From an uncultured Faecalibacterium sp. (lineage in GTDB: Bacteria > Bacillota > Clostridia > Oscillospirales > Ruminococcaceae): a stretch of 14,115 nt of DNA. The stretch is from assembly GCA_934511465.1 (NCBI GenBank), contig CAKSWG010000041.1, forward strand, positions 1-14,115. The letters run 5' to 3'. Positions 1-6,733 of this stretch are shown here, piece after piece. The notes beneath the pieces are model-generated. The model was not told the origin of the DNA. It worked only from the letters and a program-made list of their open reading frames with translations, and did no database searches. Positions within the stretch are counted from its first letter, which is position 1; each line of letters starts with the position of its first letter. A program made the translations under genes and the position numbers.

Positions 1-381
1 AAGGGCTCCGGCAAGACCAAGGCTATGATCGACCAGATCAATGATGCGGTCAAGACCTCCAAGGGCAACGTGGTCGTTGTGGAAAAGGGCATGAAGCTCA
101 CTTACGACATCGCTCCTGCTGCACGTCTGATCGATCTGGACGAGTACAAGATCGCCGGCGGCGAGATGCTGTACGGCTTTGTTGCCGGCCTGATGGCAAG
201 CAACTACGATATCACCGACCTGTACATTGACGGCATCCTGAAGGTGCTGGACCACGACATCAACCGCTTGGGCGTTGTGCTGGACGAGATGGCAGCCATT
301 GCCGGCGACAGCGTTAAGGTGACTGTCACCGTCAGCGCAGAAGAGACTGCTTTGCCTCACGATGTGAAGAAGTACCTGTAA
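1..381 (+). CDS. P-loop nucleotide-binding protein, C-terminal 126 residues (partial)
   Basis: The reading frame is open from base 1 and ends at TAA 379-381, so the 5' end lies outside the window. The first visible residues are K-G-S-G-K-T-K, which fit the end of a Walker A (P-loop) motif; probably only a few N-terminal residues are missing. A beta strand (NVVVVEKG) and a helix-rich C-terminal half follow, containing DLYIDGILK and a DINRLGVVLDEM segment. I read it as a small soluble ATP- or GTP-binding protein of the kind found as a conserved hypothetical in clostridia. I do not recognise a named family and see no second catalytic motif. It ends before a strong terminator and the yceD promoter, so it belongs to an upstream transcription unit. 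Confidence 0.7.
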   Translation, partial: KGSGKTKAMIDQINDAVKTSKGNVVVVEKGMKLTYDIAPAARLIDLDEYKIAGGEMLYGFVAGLMASNYDITDLYIDGILKVLDHDINRLGVVLDEMAAIAGDSVKVTVTVSAEETALPHDVKKYL

Positions 382-413
382 TTTACGCTGATTTCGGGAT
401 CTGAACCATTTTG

Positions 414-466
414 AACAGGCAGAGAACCGGGAAATTTAAATTTTTTCGGTTTTCTGCCTGTTTTGG
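414..466 (+). terminator. Intrinsic terminator after the P-loop gene
   Basis: A 16-bp stem (414-429 with 447-462, one G-U pair) has an AT-rich 17-nt loop. The 3' arm continues into TTTTGGTGTT. It lies 32 bases after the stop codon and just before the yceD promoter, which separates the two transcription units. Confidence 0.8.
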
Positions 467-468
467 TG

Positions 469-497
469 TTGACAAAGGGCTGCAATGGCGCTATACT
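469..497 (+). promoter_or_regulatory. Sigma-A-type promoter for yceD-rpmF
   Basis: A consensus -35 TTGACA (469-474) and a -10 TATACT (492-497) are separated by exactly 17 bp. Transcription should start near 504, giving a leader of about 20 nt before the ATG at 525, with AGAGGTG (515-521) as the ribosome binding site. Confidence 0.85.
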
Positions 498-524
498 AAC
501 AAAGCAGCCTTTTAGAGGTGTACT

Positions 525-1025
525 ATGCAATTTGACCTGAGAAAGTTTATCGCCACCGGCAAACGACCCTATCATGCAGAGTTTCAGTGTGATTTATCTG
601 CCCATGATTATGCCGGTGCAAGGATCACGGAGCCTGTCACCGCAGTCTTTGACGCGGAGACGGATGGCGACGAGGTCCGGATGACACTGCGGGCAAACGC
701 ATCGGTGCACGGAGAGTGCGCCCGCTGTCTGGACCCCATTGTGCGGGAAGAGACGGTCGATACGGAGTGGACGGTAAAGGAGCGGGATCTGGATGATCCG
801 GATTTCGACCTTCCGCTGGACGAAAAAGGCCATCTGGATGTGGATGAATGGCTCAATCAGGAGTTCATGTTCCAGATCCCCACGGTGCTGCTTTGCAGCG
901 CTGACTGCGCCGGGCTTTGCCCCGTGTGCGGCAAAAAGAAAGCGGAATGCACCTGCCAGCCGGCAGAGCAGGCCGAAGCTCCCGTAGACACAAGGCTCGC
1001 AATCCTTAAATCACTGCTGAACTGA
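525..1025 (+). CDS. yceD: YceD/DUF177 family protein
   Basis: This 166-residue protein belongs to the DUF177 (YceD) family. E. coli YceD is linked to 23S rRNA accumulation, and the gene commonly sits directly before rpmF, as it does here (26-nt gap). The sequence shows the family layout: an N-terminal beta region, a CxxC pair (C65 and C68 in GECARCLDP), the acidic DDPDFDLPLDE stretch, then a conserved C-terminal block with C124, C128, C132, C135, C142 and C144 (CSADCAGLCPVCG). The number of paired cysteines suggests metal (Zn) binding, which many clostridial homologues share; that is an inference. The ATG start is supported by AGAGGTG and by the promoter at 469-497. It should act in the cytoplasm with ribosome assembly. 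Confidence 0.9.
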   Translation: MQFDLRKFIATGKRPYHAEFQCDLSAHDYAGARITEPVTAVFDAETDGDEVRMTLRANASVHGECARCLDPIVREETVDTEWTVKERDLDDPDFDLPLDEKGHLDVDEWLNQEFMFQIPTVLLCSADCAGLCPVCGKKKAECTCQPAEQAEAPVDTRLAILKSLLN

Positions 1026-1051
1026 TAAACCCATCAAGGAGGTGCAAAAAT

Positions 1052-1231
1052 ATGGCAGTACCTAAGAGACATCTTTCCAAGGCCCGCCGCGACAAGCGTC
1101 GCAGCAATGTTTGGAAGCTGGAGGCCCCCGCACTGGTCAAGTGCAGCAACTGCGGCTCTCTGAAGCTCCCCCACCAGGCATGTGGCAACTGCGGTTACTA
1201 CAAGGGCGAGGAAGTCATCAAGAAGGCCTAA
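1052..1231 (+). CDS. rpmF: 50S ribosomal protein L32
   Basis: A 59-residue protein starts with MAVPKRHLSKARRDKRR, the typical L32 N terminus (family MAVPKRK.SK.RRD.RR). A zinc ribbon follows, with CxxC at 31-34 (CSNC) and CxxC at 44-47 (CGNC). This is the four-cysteine (C+) form of L32, which needs zinc. Its length is normal for the family. The start ATG is preceded by AAGGAGGTG (1037-1045) at ideal spacing. It is the second gene of the yceD-rpmF operon. Unlike many bacteria, no plsX or acpP follows; a terminator hairpin ends the unit 36 bases after the stop. It is a structural component of the large ribosomal subunit. Confidence 0.97.
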   Translation: MAVPKRHLSKARRDKRRSNVWKLEAPALVKCSNCGSLKLPHQACGNCGYYKGEEVIKKA

Positions 1232-1267
1232 TTTGCGCGTAATTGGTGGCATAATGGTGTTATGTAC

Positions 1268-1300
1268 AGAAGGGGAGGGCGCACGCCTTCCCCTTCTTGT
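1268..1300 (+). terminator. Probable intrinsic terminator after rpmF
   Basis: A 13-bp G/C-rich stem (1268-1280 with 1285-1297, one G-U pair) has a 4-nt loop GCAC. The following TGTTCTGT is only moderately U-rich, so termination may be incomplete; a second terminator-like hairpin lies just downstream at 1354-1379. Confidence 0.65.
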
Positions 1301-1326
1301 TCTGTAAGAACAAAATTTAAAACCAA

Positions 1327-1379
1327 AACCCTCTCAGCCGCTTTTGGGGCGGCAGCTCTCCCATGCAGGGAGAGCTTTT
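1327..1379 (+). repeat. Double-hairpin intergenic repeat unit, copy 1
   Basis: The unit starts with AACCCTCTCAG (1327-1337). A first stem (GCCGC 1337-1341 with GCGGC 1349-1353) follows, then a second perfect 9-bp stem (1354-1362 with 1368-1376, loop ATGCA) that runs into TTTT. The same plan recurs twice at 2762-2891 with a near-identical start box and different stem sequences. The second hairpin could work as a + strand terminator. Confidence 0.7.
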
Positions 1380-1424
1380 GTGCGTGAAAAATACCGTTGA
1401 TAAAGGAAAAAGGAGGTGGATGCT

Positions 1425-2756
1425 GTGGCAATGAAGATCGCACGGGTGGACCCCGGCAGCGAAGCAGAAGCACTGGGCCTTGTGCCGGGCGATGAGCTGC
1501 TGAGTGTGGACGAGAACGAGCTGAACGACAGTCTGGACTACGATTTTTATACAGACAGCAAAAGCTTCCACTTAAAAGCGAAGGTGGCAGACGGCATCCG
1601 CGAATGGGACGTGCAGCGCACGGAGCGCGGCCCCTTTGGCTGCGACTTCAAGACCTATCTGGGCGACCAGAAGCACTCCTGCTCCAACCACTGCATGTTC
1701 TGCTTCATCGACCAGCTGCCCCCCGGTATGCGCGAGAGCCTGTATTTCAAGGACGATGACGAGCGGCTATCCTTTTTGTTCGGCAACTATATCACCATGA
1801 CGAACATGCAGGACCACGAGATCGACCGCATTATCAAAATGCACATCTCGCCCATCAACATTTCTGTGCACACCACGAACCCCCAGCTGCGTGTACGGAT
1901 GCTGGCCAACAAGCGCGGCGGCGAGGTGCTCAAGTACCTGCCCCGTCTGGTGGAGGGCGGTATTGCCGTCAACTGCCAGCTGGTGCTGTGCCGCGGCATC
2001 AACGACGGCGACGAGCTGCGCCGCACCCTCTCCGACCTTTTGGAGCTGACCCCCATGGTGCAGAGCATCGCAGCGGTGCCCTGCGGCGTGACGGACTACC
2101 GGGAGAAGCTGTTCCGGCAGACGCCCTACGATGCAGCCACCAGTGCCGAGGTCATCGACATCATGGAAGAATTCGGCGATGAGTGCAAGCGCCGCCACGG
2201 CAAGCGCATCATTTATCCCAGCGATGAATGGTACCTCAAGGCAGGCAGGCCCATCCCGCCGGAGGAGTTCTACGAGGACTTCGACCAGCTGGAAAACGGC
2301 GTTGGCATGATGCGTCTGTATGCCAAAGAGTTTCTGGAAGAGCTGGAAAAACCCCATCGCATCTACGGCACCAAGAAAATGGATGTGGTCACGGGCGAAA
2401 TGGCATCGCCGCTCATCCACCAGATGATGGCCGAGCTGCACCGCCAGTATCCCATGGTCGAGGTGACGGTGCACACCATCAAGAACAAATTCTTTGGCGG
2501 CAATGTGGGCGTGGCCGGGCTTGTAACGGCTACCGATATCATTGCCCAGTGCGAAGGCAGGCTGACCAGCGGCACGCTGGGCGTACCGGCTGTGATGCTG
2601 CGGGAAGAGAAGGATACCTTTCTGGACGACATCACCACAGATCAATTGGCCCAGCGCCTTGGCGTAAAGGTGGAGGTGCTGCCCACAGCCGGTGGCGACG
2701 AAGCCCGCGCCCTGCTGCGCAGCGGCCTGCATATTGCAAGGAGAAGAAGAGCATAA
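1425..2756 (+). CDS. Radical SAM protein with PDZ-like and DUF512 domains
   Basis: About 443 residues. The N-terminal 60 residues are PDZ-like (ARVDPGSEAEALGLVPGDELLSV). The radical SAM signature CxxxCxxC is C86-S-N-H-C90-M-F-C93, which would hold a [4Fe-4S] cluster that cleaves S-adenosylmethionine. The C-terminal half matches the DUF512 region (IYGTKKMDVVTGE, the FFGGNVGVAGLVT glycine-rich stretch, LPTAGGD). The substrate of this family is unknown. The frame is open to a GTG at 1416, but AGGAGG (1411-1416) overlaps that codon. GTG 1425 sits 8 nt after AGGAGG and is preferred; ATG 1431 is an alternative. In clostridia this gene is commonly next to der, as here. Confidence 0.88.
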   Translation: MAMKIARVDPGSEAEALGLVPGDELLSVDENELNDSLDYDFYTDSKSFHLKAKVADGIREWDVQRTERGPFGCDFKTYLGDQKHSCSNHCMFCFIDQLPPGMRESLYFKDDDERLSFLFGNYITMTNMQDHEIDRIIKMHISPINISVHTTNPQLRVRMLANKRGGEVLKYLPRLVEGGIAVNCQLVLCRGINDGDELRRTLSDLLELTPMVQSIAAVPCGVTDYREKLFRQTPYDAATSAEVIDIMEEFGDECKRRHGKRIIYPSDEWYLKAGRPIPPEEFYEDFDQLENGVGMMRLYAKEFLEELEKPHRIYGTKKMDVVTGEMASPLIHQMMAELHRQYPMVEVTVHTIKNKFFGGNVGVAGLVTATDIIAQCEGRLTSGTLGVPAVMLREEKDTFLDDITTDQLAQRLGVKVEVLPTAGGDEARALLRSGLHIARRRRA

Positions 2757-2761
2757 AAGAA

Positions 2762-2891
2762 AACCCTCTCCGTCATCGCTGCGCGATGCCACCTCTCCCG
2801 AGGGGCGAGGTCTTATGCATCTTTCGGCAGGAGTGATAAAAGCTCCCCTTTCGGGGGAGCTGGCGCGGCGGAAGCCGTGCCTGAGAGGGTT
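2762..2891. repeat. Inverted pair of double-hairpin repeat units with 9-bp terminal inverted repeats
   Basis: The element is bounded by AACCCTCTC (2762-2770) and its exact inverse GAGAGGGTT (2883-2891). The + half holds stem CATCGC/GCGATG (2774-2779 with 2783-2788) and a second stem starting ACCTC (2791-2795 with 2807-2811). The - half, read on the other strand, holds stem GGCACGGC/GCCGCGCC (2862-2869 with 2874-2881) and stem AGCTCCCC/GGGGAGCT (2841-2848 with 2854-2861) ending in TTTTAT. Each half has the same layout as the unit at 1327-1379. There is no open reading frame or clear target duplication. It fills nearly the whole gap between the radical SAM gene and der. Confidence 0.75.
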
Positions 2892-2911
2892 GTAAGAAAG
2901 GAGGAACCCCT

Positions 2912-4255
2912 ATGAGCAAACCGATCGTAGCGGTGGTGGGCCGCCCCAACGTGGGCAAGTCCACCCTGTTCAACAAACTGTGCGGCCAGCGTCTTGCCAT
3001 CGTGGAGGACACGCCGGGCATTACCCGCGACCGTATCTTTGCCAACTGCGAGTGGAACGGCCACGAATTCCTGCTGGTGGACACCGGCGGCATTGAGCCC
3101 AAGGCCACCGAGGGCATTCTGGCCCACATGCGGGAGCAGGCCGAGATCGCCATTGATACTGCCGACTGCATCATTATGGTGGTGGATGTGCGCGACGGCC
3201 TGACCGCAGCCGATGAGGATGTGGCCCACATGCTGCGCCGCAGCCATAAGCCCATCATTCTGGCCGTGAACAAGTGCGACAAGGTGGGCGAGGCCCCCAT
3301 GGAGATGTACGAGTTCTACAACCTTGGCTTTGACGAGGTGATGCCCATTTCGTCTGTGCACGGCCACGGCACCGGCGACCTGCTGGACGCCGTGTGCTCC
3401 CACCTCGATTTCAGCGAGACCGTGGTGGAAGAGGACCGCATCCCGGTGGCCATCATCGGCCGCCCGAATGTGGGAAAGTCCAGCCTGACCAACCGCATTC
3501 TGGGCGAGAACCGTATGATCGTGGCAAACGAGGCGGGCACTACCCGTGACGCCATCGATACCCCGGTGGACAACGCCTACGGCAAGTTCATCTTTACCGA
3601 CACCGCCGGCCTGCGTAAGCGCAGCAACATCACCGACGGTCTGGAGCGTTATATGGTGGTGCGCGCACTGGCTGCCGTGGAGCGCAGCCGCGTGGCGCTG
3701 ATCTTGGTGGATGCCACCGTCGGCTTTACCGAGCAGGACAGCAAGGTGGCCGGTTACGCCCACGATCAGGGCAAAGCCTGCATCATCGTTGTGAACAAGT
3801 GGGACGCCGTGGAAGGCAAGGAGACCAATACCATGGAGCTGCAGCGCCGCGGCTATGCCGAATGCTTCAGCTTTATGGGCTACGCACCCATCATCTTCAT
3901 TTCTGCGCAGACCGGCTACAACGTGAACAAGCTGATGCAGCTCATCCGCGATGTGGACAGCCAGAACGGTGCCCGCGTGCCCACCGGCGTGCTGAACGAG
4001 ATGCTGGCCCGCGCCACCGCCCGGATGCAGCCGCCCAGCGACAAGGGCCGCCGCCTGAAGATCTTCTATCTGACACAGGCGTCCACCCGCCCGCCTACGT
4101 TCGTGGCTTTTGTGAACTCGAAGCAGCTGTTCCACTTCAGCTATCAGCGGTATATCATCAACCAGATCCGCGAGAACTTTGGCTTGGAACATACCCCCAT
4201 CCGTCTGGTCGTGCGCGAGCGCGGCTCCGGCGAAGTGGGGGCAAAGGACGTGTAA
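2912..4255 (+). CDS. der: Ribosome-biogenesis GTPase Der (EngA)
   Basis: 447 residues, the usual length for Der, an essential GTPase with two consecutive G domains that acts in maturation of the 50S ribosomal subunit. Two identical P-loops GRPNVGKS are visible (residues 10-17 and 183-190). Each is followed by switch regions, by D-x-x-G motifs (LLVDTGGIE and TDTAGL) and by guanine-specificity motifs NKCD and NKWD. The C-terminal KH-like domain follows, with TQASTRPPTFVAFVNSK and FGLEHTPIRLVVRER typical of the family end. The ATG is preceded by AAAGGAGG (2897-2904). plsY follows after 27 nt, probably in the same operon. The upstream gap is occupied by a double-hairpin repeat, so its promoter is not obvious. 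Confidence 0.98.
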   Translation: MSKPIVAVVGRPNVGKSTLFNKLCGQRLAIVEDTPGITRDRIFANCEWNGHEFLLVDTGGIEPKATEGILAHMREQAEIAIDTADCIIMVVDVRDGLTAADEDVAHMLRRSHKPIILAVNKCDKVGEAPMEMYEFYNLGFDEVMPISSVHGHGTGDLLDAVCSHLDFSETVVEEDRIPVAIIGRPNVGKSSLTNRILGENRMIVANEAGTTRDAIDTPVDNAYGKFIFTDTAGLRKRSNITDGLERYMVVRALAAVERSRVALILVDATVGFTEQDSKVAGYAHDQGKACIIVVNKWDAVEGKETNTMELQRRGYAECFSFMGYAPIIFISAQTGYNVNKLMQLIRDVDSQNGARVPTGVLNEMLARATARMQPPSDKGRRLKIFYLTQASTRPPTFVAFVNSKQLFHFSYQRYIINQIRENFGLEHTPIRLVVRERGSGEVGAKDV

Positions 4256-4282
4256 GCGCCCGCAAAGGAGGCATCTGGCGTT

Positions 4283-4945
4283 ATGATGAAAACGATCTTC
4301 ATTGCCGCAGCCACGATCTTGCAGGCATACCTGCTGGGCAGCGTGGATGCCGGCATCCTCATCAGCAAATTCGTGTACCACGATGATGTGCGCAGCCACG
4401 GCAGCGGTGCGGCTGGCATGACCAATATGCTGCGCACCTTCGGCAAAAAGGCTGCTGCCATGACCGCCACGGGCGATGTGCTCAAGGGCGTTGCAGCCGT
4501 GTGCATCGGCCGGTGGCTGTTCCACATGCTGCCCGCAGACAGCGGCGTCTCACCGTATCTGGGTGCATATCTGGCTGCCATCTTTGCGGTGCTGGGCCAT
4601 CTGTACCCGCTGTACTTCGGCTTCAAAGGCGGCAAGGGTGTACTGGTGGCAGCCGGTGCCATTCTGGCCATCCAGCCGGTGCTGCTGCCGTTTCTGGCCA
4701 TCATTTTCCTTGTGTGCCTGATCCCCACCGGTATGGTGTCGCTGGGCAGTGTGGCCATGGCTGCGCTGTACCCGATCCTGACCATCGTTTACGGTACGAT
4801 CAAGGGCTATGCCGCCGGTGATATGCTGGTGTGCGCCATTGGCTCCGGCTTTATGTCCGGCATGGTGATCTATATGCACCGCGCCAACATCCAGCGCATC
4901 CGTGAGGGTAAGGAGTACCGCTTCGGAAAGCACAATAAAAAATAA
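4283..4945 (+). CDS. plsY: Glycerol-3-phosphate acyltransferase PlsY
   Basis: 220-residue multi-spanning membrane enzyme that transfers the acyl group from acyl-phosphate to the sn-1 position of glycerol 3-phosphate, the first step in phospholipid synthesis. Family motifs are visible: LLGSVDAGILISK (residues 18-29), SHGSGAAGMTNMLRTFGKK (38-56), FKGGKGV (114-120) and the C-terminal HRANIQRIREGKE. The first motif has VDAG where many PlsY proteins have IPFG or similar, a modest divergence. The basic tail (RFGKHNKK) should be cytoplasmic. The ATG at 4283 has AAAGGAGG at 4264-4271; a second ATG follows directly at 4286. The gene lies 27 nt after der and ends before a strong terminator shared with the convergent psiE-like gene. 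Confidence 0.97.
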   Translation: MMKTIFIAAATILQAYLLGSVDAGILISKFVYHDDVRSHGSGAAGMTNMLRTFGKKAAAMTATGDVLKGVAAVCIGRWLFHMLPADSGVSPYLGAYLAAIFAVLGHLYPLYFGFKGGKGVLVAAGAILAIQPVLLPFLAIIFLVCLIPTGMVSLGSVAMAALYPILTIVYGTIKGYAAGDMLVCAIGSGFMSGMVIYMHRANIQRIREGKEYRFGKHNKK

Positions 4946-4953
4946 AGCGTCAT

Positions 4954-5002
4954 AAAATGCCCCGCAGCCTGCTGGTTTTCCGGCAGTGCTGCGGGGCGTT
5001 TT
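4954..5002. terminator. Bidirectional intrinsic terminator between plsY and the psiE-like gene
   Basis: A 15-bp outer stem (4954-4968 with 4988-5002, one wobble pair) continues into an inner CTGCTGG/CCGGCAG stem with a TTTT loop. The + arm ends in CGTTTTGGTTT and the - reading ends in GCATTTTAT, so it can terminate both convergent units. Confidence 0.85.
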
Positions 5003-5010
5003 GGTTTATG

Positions 5011-5616
5011 TTATTTTGGCTCCGGCTCGGCCTGTTCAAAATCGTACTCGTCAAAGTTCTCTTCCTCGGTGGGGATGGCCTCGGAGACCTCCGTTCTGAC
5101 GCGCTCTTTCAGGCGGGAGAGAACCTCGTCGGCCGGGATGCCGCTCTGGCGGGGCGAAAGGTCCGGCGCCGGGTGGCCGTCCGGCAGGTGTGCACCAAAG
5201 GCCGGGACAAAGAAGAACTTGCGCACGATGAAGATCAGCGCAATGGCCCCCACGCTGAGCAGGTTCTCCAGCGCAGAGTCATGCCCCACCACCAGATGAC
5301 GGGCAATGGCGTACAGCAGCACTTCCAGACTGCTGCCGGGGCTGTGCTTGGCCAGCATTTTGATGAACTCGATGCCGATCACGATGTCAAGGCTCCGCTC
5401 CAGAAAAGTGCGGATCTCCACTTCGTTGCCGTCAAACAGCAGGCCGGGCATCCATTTGATCAGCGGTACTGCACTGAGCAGCAGGCCGATGAGCACCAGC
5501 CCGGAAAGCAGGATCTCCAGCAGGCTGGATGCCTGAATGATGCGGTTGCGCAGCTGGGTGCGCCAGTGGCTTTCCACATGGCTGACCGCAGAGGAATGCT
5601 CCGTAGGGTGTTCCAT
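5011..5616 (-). CDS. PsiE-like (phosphate-starvation-inducible E family) membrane protein
   Basis: 201 residues with about four predicted membrane segments (roughly 32-53, 72-90, 97-110, 117-137). The core resembles the PsiE family: IEFIKMLAKHSPGSSLEVLLYAIAR, then HLVVGHDSALENLLSVGAIALI, which lines up by eye with FEFIALIVKYF and [21 protein letters not shown] of E. coli PsiE. The biochemical role of PsiE is unknown; in E. coli it is induced by phosphate starvation. The extra C-terminal acidic tail (about 140-201, with many E and D residues) is longer than in E. coli. The start is supported by AAGGAAGGT just upstream. It is the last gene of a three-gene - strand set and also has its own promoter (5673-5701). 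A general membrane protein annotation is the fallback. Confidence 0.65.
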   Translation of the reverse strand: MEHPTEHSSAVSHVESHWRTQLRNRIIQASSLLEILLSGLVLIGLLLSAVPLIKWMPGLLFDGNEVEIRTFLERSLDIVIGIEFIKMLAKHSPGSSLEVLLYAIARHLVVGHDSALENLLSVGAIALIFIVRKFFFVPAFGAHLPDGHPAPDLSPRQSGIPADEVLSRLKERVRTEVSEAIPTEEENFDEYDFEQAEPEPK

Positions 5617-5654
5617 AGATTGACCTTCCTTCTGACATTTTGCTACAAAGTTTT

Positions 5655-6713
5655 TTACAAAATGTTTTCTTTATTGTAGCAGAAACGCGGAAGAGTGTCA
5701 ATTCGGCGTGGGCAATCTACAGTAGTTTCCGTGGCCTGCGGGCCTACGGCCACATAGCCGGATTTCTGGATGCAGCTCTGCCCGGCGGCGGTATCCAGCC
5801 AATCGTAGAGCTGGCGTTCCGGGCTGCTGGCGGCGGCGTCCGCATGAATGACTGCATAGAACTCGTTGCACAGCGGGTAGCTTTCGCTGGCGATGGTGTC
5901 GTTGGAAGGGGTGACGCCGTCCACGGCCAGCAGACGCAGGCCGGGCTGGGAGTACATCTGGTCGATGTAGTAATACACCGAGAAGCCGATGGCGTTGGCG
6001 CTGTTGTTGTAGGCGGCGATGCTGTCCACCAGCTCACCCATGGCAGCGGGAGCCAGCTCGGTGGGCGGGTCCATCAGTTCGCCGCCCTGAATGAGCAGCT
6101 TGCGGAACAGAGTTTGGCTGCCGGAGTCCTCGCCCCGCTGGAAGGGCACGATGGCAAGGTCCTCACCGCCCACTTCTTTCCAGTTGGTGATCTTACCGGC
6201 ATAGATGTCCTTCAGCTGCTGCCGGGTCAGGCTCTTGACCGGGTTGTTCTCGTTCACGATGAACACCAGTGCGTCCCGGCCAATGGGCTTCTGTTCCAGC
6301 TGGGCACCGGCCTCCTGTAGTTCTTCCTTTACATAGTCCGGCGCTTCGTACACCACCAGCATTTTGGCGGTGTGATCCTCATCCGGATACAGGCCAAAGT
6401 TTTCCCACGCGTAGGCGGTGGTGCTGACCGAAATGCTGCTCTGTGCCACCTCAAGATCGATGCCGGTGGTGTCGGCCATCATCTGCGCCATCAGCGGGAT
6501 GCAGGCCGTGCTGCCATCCAGCTTGGGAAACTCTTCCGGCGAGAACAGCCCGATGGGTTCCAGCTCGCTCACGGAAGAAGCAGGTGCTTCCGGCGTGGCG
6601 GAAGCGCTGCTGGCGGGGGTGTCGGCACCTTTGCAGGCGGTCAGGATGCCTGCTGCAGAGCAGGCAACAAGGCCCAGCAGAAAGCTGCGGCGGGAAATTT
6701 TAGCATTTTTCAT
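5655..6713 (-). CDS. PstS-like phosphate-binding lipoprotein
   Basis: 352 residues. The N terminus has a Tat-like SRRSFLLG (7-14), a hydrophobic stretch and a lipobox LTAC with Cys27, then a Ser/Ala/Pro linker, so it should be a surface lipoprotein. The body resembles the PstS/type 2 periplasmic-binding fold: DGSTA (66-70), IGRDALVFIVNENNPVKSLT, the DIYAGKITNWKEVGG block, and RGEDSGSQTLF (193-203), which corresponds to the anion-binding R-x-x-SGT-like loop. No pstC, pstA or pstB lies beside it, so it may bind phosphate or a related ligand for sensing rather than uptake. The start has AGGAGGA at ideal spacing. The last ~20 codons overlap a promoter for the next gene and look unlike a normal PstS end. 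Confidence 0.82.
   Translation of the reverse strand: MKNAKISRRSFLLGLVACSAAGILTACKGADTPASSASATPEAPASSVSELEPIGLFSPEEFPKLDGSTACIPLMAQMMADTTGIDLEVAQSSISVSTTAYAWENFGLYPDEDHTAKMLVVYEAPDYVKEELQEAGAQLEQKPIGRDALVFIVNENNPVKSLTRQQLKDIYAGKITNWKEVGGEDLAIVPFQRGEDSGSQTLFRKLLIQGGELMDPPTELAPAAMGELVDSIAAYNNSANAIGFSVYYYIDQMYSQPGLRLLAVDGVTPSNDTIASESYPLCNEFYAVIHADAAASSPERQLYDWLDTAAGQSCIQKSGYVAVGPQATETTVDCPRRIDTLPRFCYNKENIL
5673..5701 (-). promoter_or_regulatory. Promoter for the psiE-like gene inside the pstS-like 3' end
   Basis: Read on the - strand: a perfect -35 TTGACA (5696-5701), a 17-bp spacer and -10 TACAAT (5673-5678). Two inverted repeats surround it: GCTACAA/TTGTAGC (5642-5648 with 5674-5680) and ACATTTTG/CAAAATGT (5635-5642 with 5658-5665). 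These could be an operator or a leader hairpin. Confidence 0.75.
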
Positions 6714-6733
6714 AAGGCGTTCCTCCTATTGGG

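Noticed and set aside
1416..1424. GTG at 1416 as start of the radical SAM/DUF512 protein
   Set aside because: The AGGAGG ribosome binding site overlaps this codon; GTG 1425 or ATG 1431 gives workable spacing and the usual family N terminus.
2757..2911. Target-site duplication around the inverted repeat element
   Set aside because: AAGAA occurs on both sides but not directly next to the terminal repeats, and the flanks are A-rich, so chance cannot be excluded.
2813..4525. 570-codon open frame on the - strand, opposite der and plsY
   Set aside because: It is antisense to two clear genes and its translation is His/Ala/Gly-rich, the usual shadow of a GC-rich coding frame. No ribosome binding site or domain is visible.
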